Origin: Acidobacteriota bacterium | GTDB taxonomy: Bacteria > Acidobacteriota > Terriglobia > Bryobacterales > Bryobacteraceae | Length of the DNA stretch: 64,000 bases | Assembly (NCBI GenBank): GCA_017307505.1 | Contig: JAFKEE010000016.1 | Coordinates: 124,001 to 188,000, forward strand | Reading direction: 5' to 3' | Shown: one piece after another, positions 25,779 to 33,861 of the stretch | How the letters are laid out: the number at the start of each line of letters is the position of its first letter | How positions within the stretch are numbered: the first letter of the stretch is position 1 | Translations under genes and position numbers: made by a program | Notes under the pieces: generated by a model | Told to the model about the DNA's origin: nothing | Databases searched by the model: none | What the model saw: the letters and a program-made list of their open reading frames with translations, nothing else

Positions 25779-26821
25779 GAGGAAACCTCCTGAATTCTCC
25801 GGCCGCGTGGGCCGAAGTGGGGCGCAAGCCGGTCGCGAATCAAGGCGCGGTTGAGTCCGGCTTCGCGGATGGCCTCGACGACGAACTGGGCCGCGTCGTA
25901 GGCGAGTAGTGAAAAATCGTCGGCAGGGCGCCCGAAGCGGCTGACGAGCCGCTGGATCCGGGAGTTGTCCGCCGAATGCAGCCTCGGAGTGACCACAGGG
26001 CGCTCCGAGGAAAAGCCCCGGCTGCGCGCCGCCGGCCCGGCCAGCAACCGCATGGCCGCCGGAGCTGCAGCCATCACCGCCGCCGTTTCCGCCGGCGGAG
26101 CGAGAATCACACAAGCCGCGCCTTCCAGCGCCGGCAGATTCAGCGGGCCAGGACCGATATCGTGCCGCTGGAACGGCAAGCGGTGTTTGAGCGCTGCCGC
26201 TTTCAGGAACTCCCGGGCCAGGTTCCTTGAATCGTGATCGGTGCCCGCTACCACGGTGAAGCCGCCCTCCGGCAGTTGGGCGGCGAGGTAGGCCGCGATC
26301 GCGGGATCTCCGGGCGCGCAGGAGAACATCCAAGGGACATTGGCGTGATTCACCGTCTGGTCCGTGCTGACCGGATCGACCAGCGGCAGCAGCGCCTTGG
26401 TCACCACCTGCTCGGCCAGGTGAGTCGTGGCCCCATCGATCCCGCCGAGGATCGCCCAGACTTCATCGGTATAGGCCAACCGGACGACGGCCGAAGCTCC
26501 GCTGCGCCACACGTCGTCGGACCAGCGCTCCACCAACTCGAAGGGCTTCCCGTGGAATCCGCCCGCCCGGTTGGCATCCTCGAGCGCCAGCATCGCGCCC
26601 ATCCAGATGGACCCGGCACGCGCATGGGCGGCATCGCCGGGACCGAAGAAGCCGATGCGGACCACGTCGACACCGCGCTTTCCGCCCTGCTCCCGGCCCG
26701 GCCCGGCATACTCCAGCGGCGTCGAGCGCTTGTCGAGGTACGGCTCCTGACCGAGAAGACACGTGGAGCCGCCCAACGCCAGGATGGCGCGGCGGCTCCA
26801 GGTGTCTCCTCGTCGGGTCAT
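25775..26821 (-). CDS. LivK/AmiC-type periplasmic ligand-binding protein (first of two)
   Basis: 348 residues. The N-terminus contains SRRAILALGG, a twin-arginine-like export signal. The mature part is a type I periplasmic binding fold: VRIGFFGPGDAAHARAG at the start, AMLALEDANRAGG, VWAILGGIDGATTHLAEQV and a C-terminal LAYDAAQFVVEAIREAGLNRALIRD. It is shorter and more diverged than the upstream paralogue. It lies 2 bp after that gene and overlaps the Rid gene by 4 bp. No ABC permease or ATPase is nearby, so it may act as a sensor or ligand carrier. Confidence 0.88.
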   Translation of the reverse strand: MTRRGDTWSRRAILALGGSTCLLGQEPYLDKRSTPLEYAGPGREQGGKRGVDVVRIGFFGPGDAAHARAGSIWMGAMLALEDANRAGGFHGKPFELVERWSDDVWRSGASAVVRLAYTDEVWAILGGIDGATTHLAEQVVTKALLPLVDPVSTDQTVNHANVPWMFSCAPGDPAIAAYLAAQLPEGGFTVVAGTDHDSRNLAREFLKAAALKHRLPFQRHDIGPGPLNLPALEGAACVILAPPAETAAVMAAAPAAMRLLAGPAARSRGFSSERPVVTPRLHSADNSRIQRLVSRFGRPADDFSLLAYDAAQFVVEAIREAGLNRALIRDRLAPHFGPRGRRIQEVSS

Positions 26822-26823
26822 AG

Positions 26824-28272
26824 CTACCGGCTCGCTGTCTCCAGACCCCGGCTCGTCCGGTCGCGCACCGGCACGAACCCGCGGGGAATCTGCAGCGTCT
26901 CCCGCGACTCATACTTCCAACGACCCTGGCCGAAGCGAGCCAGGAAGACTTCGCCCGCGTCGTCCATCACCGCGCTCAACGGGATGGCGCCGGTCACGCC
27001 CGGCCACGGCTTGGCCCGTGTGGCGATGAGGTCGCGGATTTTCGCCCGGTTCAGGCCGCCCTGCTGAATGGCCCAGATGAGCATATTCATGCCGTCGTAG
27101 GCGTGCGAGGCGTAGGTCTCGGGCTCTTCCTGGAAACGCGCTTTGAATGCCCGGCGGAACTCGTCGAGCTTGGGATCCTTGCGATCGGGATCCCAGGGAT
27201 AGCCGCAGATCACGCCTTCCGCATTGGCGCCGGCCGCCTGTACGAACTCCGGCGACACGCTGCGATCGGAGCAGAAGTAAGGCTGCTTCATGCCGCGCGC
27301 GCGCATCTGGTTCAGGATGAGGGCGCTCTCGCGCGCGTCGCCCCAATGGACAATCGCATCGACGTTCATTTCCTGAATGCGGTCCAGTTGGAGCGAGAAG
27401 TCGTCTCCGCCGACCTTGTAGGCCATCTCGATCGCCACCGGATGGCCCAACCGACGAGAGCTGTCCTTGATCTCACGCACGCCGAAACGTCCGTAACGGT
27501 TGCTGGCGCGGATGATCCCGATGCGCTTGTAGCCCATCTTGCGGATCATGTAATCCACGAGCAGGTAGCCCTGCTGCCGGTCGTCGCCGATGTTGCGCGC
27601 GACCCAGGGGATGTTGGTCTCGATGAAGGTGGGATCCGTATCGCCGGTGTTGATCATCACCACTTCCGCCTTCAGCGCCACGCGGATTGCGATGTGCGAA
27701 TTGGCGCTATCGATGGTGCCGAGAATCGCCCAGACCGGGTTCTCATACGCCATCTTCACGACTTCATTGCCGGTGGAGCCCCACAGACCGTTGTCATTCG
27801 CGACCGCCATCTCGAACGGGATCCGGCCCTTCAGGTAGCCGCCCTTGGCATTGGCCTGTTCCACGGCCAACTGGGCGCCTTTCAGCATCATCTTGCCGAG
27901 CACTTCTTCGTGGCTCTTGCCGCCCGTGGCGATCGACACCGTGGACTCGATGGGCCCGATGAAGCCGATGCGTACGCTCTTCAAGCCCACGGGTTCCGGC
28001 ACCGCGCGGCCGGGTCCGGTGTATTCCATCTGAACGAGGAAGTGTTCCTTGTAAGGCTTCACGGCGCCGAACGGCTCGACGTCGGTGGAGGTATGGGCGT
28101 AATTCTGTTCCGTCCGCAGTTTGAGGTCGGGCACTTCATAGGGAGAGAGCCCGTTGATGCGCCGCAGCACTTCCTGCGTCTCGGGATCCGCGGCCGGGGC
28201 CGGCGCAGGCTTCTTCGCCTCCTGGCCGATGGCCGCAGCCAGGCACAACATTGCCAGCACCAGGCGTTTCAT
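26824..28272 (-). CDS. LivK/UrtA-type periplasmic ligand-binding protein (second of two)
   Basis: 482 residues from ATG 28272, with a Sec signal peptide MKRLVLAMLCLAAAIGQ. About 80 extra residues precede the type I periplasmic binding fold (VRIGFIGPIESTVSIATGGK, QLAVEQANAKGGYLKGRIPF, WAILGTIDSANSHIAIRV, YDGMNMLIWAIQQGGLNRAKIRDLI). The preamble ends MEYTGPGRAVPEP, matched in the next gene by LEYAGPGREQ, so the two proteins share a novel pre-domain. It overlaps the sensor-propeller gene by 4 bp. The ligand is unknown; amino acids, amides or urea are typical of the family. Confidence 0.9.
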   Translation of the reverse strand: MKRLVLAMLCLAAAIGQEAKKPAPAPAADPETQEVLRRINGLSPYEVPDLKLRTEQNYAHTSTDVEPFGAVKPYKEHFLVQMEYTGPGRAVPEPVGLKSVRIGFIGPIESTVSIATGGKSHEEVLGKMMLKGAQLAVEQANAKGGYLKGRIPFEMAVANDNGLWGSTGNEVVKMAYENPVWAILGTIDSANSHIAIRVALKAEVVMINTGDTDPTFIETNIPWVARNIGDDRQQGYLLVDYMIRKMGYKRIGIIRASNRYGRFGVREIKDSSRRLGHPVAIEMAYKVGGDDFSLQLDRIQEMNVDAIVHWGDARESALILNQMRARGMKQPYFCSDRSVSPEFVQAAGANAEGVICGYPWDPDRKDPKLDEFRRAFKARFQEEPETYASHAYDGMNMLIWAIQQGGLNRAKIRDLIATRAKPWPGVTGAIPLSAVMDDAGEVFLARFGQGRWKYESRETLQIPRGFVPVRDRTSRGLETASR

Positions 28273-29420
28273 TTCGACGCCCTCCCGTTGGAAGCCAGAG
28301 CCCTGGGCCGTTCGCGCAAGCCGCCATAGTATCCCTCTCCGACGCCCCATGCCAGACCCTTGGATGTGGCGATGAAGATATCGTTGTCTTCCACATCCAC
28401 GGCCAGGATGTAGTTGTGCGTGAGGTTCAGACCCATCTCGACGGTTTCCAGAACGGTTTTGTCGCGGGTCACGACGGCCTTGCCGGTCTTCGATTTCGGA
28501 TCGCGCGTATAGGTGACCCAGGTGTTCGTCGCGACATCCATGATCGCGCCGAGGCCCTTGTCGGTGGCGAACCAGGCTTCATTGCCGCTGCGCGCCCGCA
28601 GGTTGTTGTTGAAGTCGCTGGGGTTGCCGGAGTCTTTGTTATAGAACGCGCGCCAGTTGCGCCCGTCGTAGCGGCAGACGCCGAAGTAGGTGGAGACCCA
28701 CAGGACCTTGTCGATGTAGTTGGCCTGGGTGGTAATGACGTGGACGATGCCGTCATCGCGATAGAGGTCGATTTCCATCTCACCGTCGGGATCGAGGTAG
28801 TCTTTCCAGCGGTTGGTGGCGACATCGTACTCGAGGACGCCGCTGCCCCAGACCGCGAGGTGGACTTTGCCGTCTCGGTAGTTCACGCCGTAGTTCCAGA
28901 TCTCTTCCATCGGCGCGTTCTTCTCAGTGAAGACGGACCACTCGCGCGACACCGTGTTGTATCGCGAGGCTCCGGCCGTGGTGGCGACCCACACGTTGTC
29001 GTTCTCCACCGCCACGCCGTAGGCCACATCGTTCACCAGGCCGCTGTTCATCTGGTGCCAGTGTTCAAAACGGCCGCCGCTGAACCGCGCCAGCCCGCCG
29101 CCAAACAGAGCCAGCCACACATCGCCCGTCTTTTTGTCGACATCGATGCCCGTCACAACGCGCCAGGGCAGACCATCCTTCTCGGTCCAGCTCTTCACCT
29201 TGCCCGAGGCTTTGTCGATCATGGCCAGACCGTTCTCGGTGCCCAGCCAGATGCGCGGACCGTCCGACTTCACCGCAAAGATGTGGTCGTTCGGCAAGCC
29301 GTTCTCGGTGGTGAACTGTTTCCACTTCGTGTACACGAAGGGCAATTTGCTTCCGCTGCCCGCCGGCTGCGCCGAAGCGGCGCACGTCGCCAACAATGCT
29401 GCTGCGAGTAGGTACTTCAT
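28269..29420 (-). CDS. Exported sensor-type beta-propeller (two-component regulator propeller repeats)
   Basis: 383 residues with a signal peptide (MKYLLAAALLATCAASAQ). Repeats follow the pattern of the reg_prop family: QFTTENGLPNDHIFAVKSDG, IWLGTENGLAMIDKASG and VWVATTAGASRYNTVS. Such repeats form the periplasmic sensor half of hybrid histidine kinases, but here no kinase domain follows, so it is a free propeller. It overlaps the multiheme gene and the binding-protein gene by 4 bp each. It may bind a ligand or the cytochrome. Confidence 0.9.
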   Translation of the reverse strand: MKYLLAAALLATCAASAQPAGSGSKLPFVYTKWKQFTTENGLPNDHIFAVKSDGPRIWLGTENGLAMIDKASGKVKSWTEKDGLPWRVVTGIDVDKKTGDVWLALFGGGLARFSGGRFEHWHQMNSGLVNDVAYGVAVENDNVWVATTAGASRYNTVSREWSVFTEKNAPMEEIWNYGVNYRDGKVHLAVWGSGVLEYDVATNRWKDYLDPDGEMEIDLYRDDGIVHVITTQANYIDKVLWVSTYFGVCRYDGRNWRAFYNKDSGNPSDFNNNLRARSGNEAWFATDKGLGAIMDVATNTWVTYTRDPKSKTGKAVVTRDKTVLETVEMGLNLTHNYILAVDVEDNDIFIATSKGLAWGVGEGYYGGLRERPRALASNGRASK

Positions 29421-32215
29421 AGTGTCTTCACAAACTCAATCAGGTCGTTCAACTGATCCTTCGTCATGTCGTTGGTCACACCGTGCTTGTCGTAGGGGTT
29501 GAACACGGTCCAGATCTCTTCCAACGTGTTGGCCATGCCGTTGTGCAGGTACGGGGCCGAATCGTAGATGTTGTTGAGGTGCGGCACGTCGAAGGTGCCC
29601 TGCCGGTCCAGCGCCTGTTGTGTGCCGACATCGAACTTCTTGCGGCTGGTGTAGTAGGGCGGCATGTGGCACGTGACGCAGCGATTATCCAGAGGGATGA
29701 CCCGGCCGTCGTTGGTTGTCCCGCGCTCGAAGATCGCCTTGCCGCGCTTCTGTGCAGGCGTGTAGGCCTCACCCGGCGTGTGGTGGCGGTTCGGTGGCCG
29801 CTGGATGGTGGTGATGTAGTAGTCCAACGCGTCCAGCTCCTCATTGGTGAAGGGCAGGTTACGCGTGAAGAAGACCGAAAGACGCGGGCCGCACTGCCGG
29901 CGCAGTGTCGCATTGGTCCCTTCCCATTTGAACGGGGCCGTATCGTAGATTCCGCGCAGCGTCCGGTTGTCCACCGGGCTCACGCCGATGCCATCGGCTT
30001 CGATGTCATAGGCCAGCCCATCCACGTGGCCGTCCGGGTGGCAACTGTGGCAGGCGAACTGGCGCCGGAAGGAGATCTTCGCGTTGTGGAACAGCCGCTC
30101 GCCCTTGCGCTGCAGCGTGATTTCCCTGGGTCCCTCCAGGCTGATGCGGCCAGCGGGTTGGAGTGTTTTGAGATCGATGACCGTCAGATCATCGTCCAGG
30201 GAGCCTGCTACATAGGCATACCGTCCGTCCGGGGCCATCGTCACGCCGCGAGGGCTGGTGGACGTGGGCACGAATCCGGCCAGAAAGTCGGCTGATTTGC
30301 CCAGGTGGTTCGGGATTACGGTCTCGCGATCCTGCTTGCTGGCGGACTTCAGCAGCCGCTCGAGTTTCGCGCAGTCGACAACCGCCACGCGATCTGTGCC
30401 CGAGCTCGTCACGAGCGCATAGCGTCCATCAATGGAGATGGCCACATCCGTGGCATCCGAGAAGCCGGCGCCCGGCTGGTCCAGCAGCACCTGGTCCACG
30501 GTTCCGTCTGCCCAGAGCACGGCGAGTCCGTTGGTGATCGTCCAGCCCTGCATCAACCGCGTCATGGGCACGAGGTTCTTGGTGCGGTTCATGGTGGCCA
30601 GCGCAAACCGGCCGCTGGGATGCCAGGCAATGCCGGCCATGAGATTCGTACCCGGCACCATGGGGCGATCGAGCACCGCCGACCGCTCCGTATCGATAAG
30701 AGTGATTTCGGACTTCAGCGGTTTGCGGAAACCTGTCAGGTTGGAGAACGTGCTGGTCACCGCGATGGTCCTGCCGTCGGGCGACAGTGCCAGCGACCAA
30801 GGCCCGATTCCGCCTGACAAGGTCTTCACGAACTTCAAGGTGGCCAGGTCAAACACCCAGATATCGTTGGACGAGGTGTTCAGGACGTAGAGCCGGCGGC
30901 CCTGGGCATCGGTCAACACTCCGTGCGGCTCATCGCCCACCTTCAGAGTCGATGTCACCAGGCGCGTACCGGTGTCGATCACGCTCACGGTGTCGCTTTC
31001 GCGGTTGGAGACGAAGGCCCGCTTGCCGTCGGGCGTGAACGCCACGTCGGTGGGCGCATTGCCGACCGCGATTTCAGCCGTCTTGCGGCGTGACTGGGTG
31101 TCGATGACGGCTACGACATTGCCCGCTTCGCAGGTGACCCAGAGTTCGGCCGTATGGGGGCGGAAGGTGAGATTCAGGGGGGTTTTGTAGCGAGTCTCCG
31201 CGGGCGGAGGAGGAAGCTTCGTGGGATGGGCGATTTTCGTCCAGGCCTTGGCCGCATCGAAGGGCTTGCCGTGCGTCTCGCGGTGGCAGTGGTTGCAACC
31301 GGTTGTCGAAGGAATGCGGAGGCCTGCCGCTTTGGCGGCCGCTGGGTCCTTCATCACGGCCTCGGTTGCATACTTTTTGCCCGCACCGTGGCAGGCCTCG
31401 CAGCCCACGCCTTCGTTTGCTTCGGCGCCCACGGCGTGGCAGCCCAGGCACTGCGTGCTGAGCTGGGGATCACCCGTCACCTTCATTTCACTGGCGATGC
31501 GGCGTCCGTCCGCCGTCGACAGCACTGCCCATGCCCGGGCATGATCGCTGCGCCGCCACACATCCCACTGATGGCCGTGATCGGGACCTTTGTGACAGGC
31601 TCCGCAGGCCGAGGAGCCGATGAAATCGCCGCCCCGCGGCGCCGGAGGGGCCCGCAGCTGCGACGGCTTCGTGAGCGGATGAGCGATGCGTGGAATCGCC
31701 TGTTTGATGTCCACGGTGGAGTTCGGGTTCACCGCGGTGTGCGAACCCTTCTCGAGATGGCAGCCGAGGCAAGTATCCTCGGTGGGGAGCCGCAGCCCGG
31801 CCTTCATCGCCTCTGCCTTGTTGCGCATGACCTCTTCGCTCATGTACTCGCTACCAGGACCGTGGCAGGATTCGCACTGGAGGCCGTCTTCGGGGCGGAA
31901 CGCGTCGTCCTTCTCCCAATCCTCCGCCGTCGAAGCCGTCGAGTGGCAGCCCAGGCAGATGGGTTCTTTCCACGGCTGTCCGCGCAGACCGCTGCGCTTC
32001 GTGATCTCCACCGACTCCGGCAGCGACAGCACCGCGTAGGCTTTCGAGTGCTTTGTCGTGAGCCACTTGCTGTACTGGTTGCCCATGCCGGCGCCGTCGT
32101 GGCACTGGCCGCACGCCCGCGCGCCCATGTACACCGGCTTCTTCGGAGCCGCTCCGCCCATCCCGAGCAGCGCCACAAGGCCGGCCGCCAAGACAGCAAT
32201 GGTCCGCACTCTCAT
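29417..32215 (-). CDS. Decaheme fusion: eight-heme cytochrome, YncE-like propeller, diheme peroxidase-like domain
   Basis: 932 residues with a signal peptide. CXXCH heme sites occur at residues 35, 87, 114, 149, 204, 256, 272, 307, 722 and 846. The first eight form two tandem tetraheme modules of cytochrome c554 type, each ending in an IAHP-(L)TK sequence. Residues about 340-700 are a YncE-like seven-bladed propeller (VGNAPTDVAFTPDGKRAFVS and similar blades). Residues about 700-932 resemble MauG/cytochrome c peroxidases (GERLFHNAK, CHSCHPDGH, RTLRGIYDTAPFKWEG, CVTCH). The protein is periplasmic or extracellular. It overlaps the propeller gene by 4 bp and follows CRTAC1 by 2 bp. Confidence 0.93.
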   Translation of the reverse strand: MRVRTIAVLAAGLVALLGMGGAAPKKPVYMGARACGQCHDGAGMGNQYSKWLTTKHSKAYAVLSLPESVEITKRSGLRGQPWKEPICLGCHSTASTAEDWEKDDAFRPEDGLQCESCHGPGSEYMSEEVMRNKAEAMKAGLRLPTEDTCLGCHLEKGSHTAVNPNSTVDIKQAIPRIAHPLTKPSQLRAPPAPRGGDFIGSSACGACHKGPDHGHQWDVWRRSDHARAWAVLSTADGRRIASEMKVTGDPQLSTQCLGCHAVGAEANEGVGCEACHGAGKKYATEAVMKDPAAAKAAGLRIPSTTGCNHCHRETHGKPFDAAKAWTKIAHPTKLPPPPAETRYKTPLNLTFRPHTAELWVTCEAGNVVAVIDTQSRRKTAEIAVGNAPTDVAFTPDGKRAFVSNRESDTVSVIDTGTRLVTSTLKVGDEPHGVLTDAQGRRLYVLNTSSNDIWVFDLATLKFVKTLSGGIGPWSLALSPDGRTIAVTSTFSNLTGFRKPLKSEITLIDTERSAVLDRPMVPGTNLMAGIAWHPSGRFALATMNRTKNLVPMTRLMQGWTITNGLAVLWADGTVDQVLLDQPGAGFSDATDVAISIDGRYALVTSSGTDRVAVVDCAKLERLLKSASKQDRETVIPNHLGKSADFLAGFVPTSTSPRGVTMAPDGRYAYVAGSLDDDLTVIDLKTLQPAGRISLEGPREITLQRKGERLFHNAKISFRRQFACHSCHPDGHVDGLAYDIEADGIGVSPVDNRTLRGIYDTAPFKWEGTNATLRRQCGPRLSVFFTRNLPFTNEELDALDYYITTIQRPPNRHHTPGEAYTPAQKRGKAIFERGTTNDGRVIPLDNRCVTCHMPPYYTSRKKFDVGTQQALDRQGTFDVPHLNNIYDSAPYLHNGMANTLEEIWTVFNPYDKHGVTNDMTKDQLNDLIEFVKTL

Positions 32216-32217
32216 AC

Positions 32218-33861
32218 TCAGCGCACCGCCTTTGCCGTGGCCGCGTGCTCCAGCTTCAGAACCTGGTTGGCCTTGACGTGTTCCAGCCGCTCCACCTGTC
32301 CGTCCGGCCAGCGGATCTCCACTGTGTCCGCCTCCTTCGCGCCCGCCAGCCCGAAGTGCAGCCGTGAATCGCCCTGCGACAGGTAGCCCCGCACGGGATT
32401 CACATCGTCGATCATTTTCAGACCCGCCGCCGTCACCGTCACGCGCGCGCCAATCGCGGTGCGCGAGCCGGTGGGAAAATTCAGCCGCGCATCCACCATG
32501 ATCCAGGGTTTCGCATTGCCGCCGTCGTTTCGCAGAAGCTTAGCGGCGTCGTTGAGATTCACCACCAGCAGGTCGATGTCGCCGTCGTTGTCGATGTCGG
32601 CCCACGACGCTCCGCGGCCCACGTACTTCTCGTTGAAGTAGCTGCCGGAGCGGCGGGAGACATCCTCGAACGTACCGTCGTGCTTATTCCGCACCAGTGT
32701 GTCTTCCTGGACGTACTCGTGGTGTGCGTTACCGTGCACGGTGAAAAGATCGAGCCAGCCGTCGTGGTCGTAGTCGAAGACCACCGAACCCCAGCCCGCA
32801 TACTGACCCAGCATGGCCGACAGGCCCGCCTGGTTGGCCATGTTGTCATAGTGCTTGTCCTTAGGGTTGTAGACGAACAGGCTGACATAGTTCAGGTTCG
32901 GGACGAAGATGTCCAGCCAACCGTCGCGGTTCACATCGCCAAAGAACGGGCCCATCGAGGAAACGCCCTGCCCGTGCTCGCTGTAGGCGATGTCCAGGTC
33001 CAGCGCCTTTTCCACGAACGTGCCCTTGCCGGTGTTCTCGAAGAAGTAGTTCTCCATGGCGTCATTCGCCACGAAGATGTCCATGTATCCGTCGTTGTTG
33101 AAATCGGCTGCGCTGACGCTCATCGCCCGGCCGTTGGACTTGTAGACGCCAGCTTCCTTCGTCACGTCGGTGAAGGTGCCGTCGCCATTGTTGCGGTAGA
33201 GGGCGTTGGGCTGGCCGCTGTAGCTGAGAGGGCCCGGATAGCCCTGGGCCGGGTAGAAGTCGCGGAACTTGCCGTCGTCGTACTTCAGGTAGTTGCCGAC
33301 AAAGACATCGAGCCAGCCGTCGTTGTTGTAGTCGAACCACACGGCCGAGACGCTCCAGCGGGCATCGGCCAGGCCGGACTTCTCCGAGACGTCGGTGAAC
33401 GTTCCGTCCCCGTTGTTGTGATAGAGCGTGTTGGCGCCGTAGTTGAGCAGGTAGAGATCGACGCGCCCGTCGTTGTCGTAATCGGCGGCCGAGCAGCCTG
33501 AGCCAAAGGTCATGCTGGCCACGCCCGCCTGCGCCGTCACGTCGGTGAAGGTGCCGTTGCCGTTGTTCCTGTACAGCTTGCCGGAGAGTTTGCCGCGCAG
33601 TTCGCGGCCCTCGTTGTCGCTAACGCTTTTCGTCCAGACGCCGGTGACGAAGTAGATGTCCTGGAAGCCGTCGTTGTTGTAGTCGAAGAAGCAGGCACCG
33701 CCGCCGGTGCCTTCCACGATGTTGTCCAGGTGATGATCGCCGTAGCTGTGCCGGAAGGTGATGCCCGCCGGTTTCGTGATGTCCGTGAACACCGGCAGGG
33801 TGCTTTCGTCGCCCGCCCACACGGTTGCCGCCATCAGAATCACCAGCCGGCCGAGCTTCAT
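32218..33861 (-). CDS. CRTAC1 family protein (FG-GAP/VCBS propeller with ASPIC/UnbV tail)
   Basis: 547 residues with a signal peptide. Many FG-GAP/VCBS repeats are visible as FFDYNNDGFQDIYFVTG, AADYDNDGRVDLYLLNYG, DVNRDGWLDIFVPNLN and DIDNDGDIDLLVVNLND, with calcium-binding DxDxDG loops. The C-terminus is an ASPIC/UnbV domain (ARVTVTAAGLKMIDDVNPVRG, ending VEIRWPDGQVERLEHV). These secreted proteins are abundant in acidobacteria and have no defined reaction; they are thought to bind polymers or partners. The gene overlaps the HzsA-like gene by 4 bp (33858-33861). Confidence 0.95.
   Translation of the reverse strand: MKLGRLVILMAATVWAGDESTLPVFTDITKPAGITFRHSYGDHHLDNIVEGTGGGACFFDYNNDGFQDIYFVTGVWTKSVSDNEGRELRGKLSGKLYRNNGNGTFTDVTAQAGVASMTFGSGCSAADYDNDGRVDLYLLNYGANTLYHNNGDGTFTDVSEKSGLADARWSVSAVWFDYNNDGWLDVFVGNYLKYDDGKFRDFYPAQGYPGPLSYSGQPNALYRNNGDGTFTDVTKEAGVYKSNGRAMSVSAADFNNDGYMDIFVANDAMENYFFENTGKGTFVEKALDLDIAYSEHGQGVSSMGPFFGDVNRDGWLDIFVPNLNYVSLFVYNPKDKHYDNMANQAGLSAMLGQYAGWGSVVFDYDHDGWLDLFTVHGNAHHEYVQEDTLVRNKHDGTFEDVSRRSGSYFNEKYVGRGASWADIDNDGDIDLLVVNLNDAAKLLRNDGGNAKPWIMVDARLNFPTGSRTAIGARVTVTAAGLKMIDDVNPVRGYLSQGDSRLHFGLAGAKEADTVEIRWPDGQVERLEHVKANQVLKLEHAATAKAVR

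Noticed and set aside
27103-28329. 408-codon plus-strand open frame
   Set aside because: Complement of the binding-protein gene, whose signal peptide and fold are clear.
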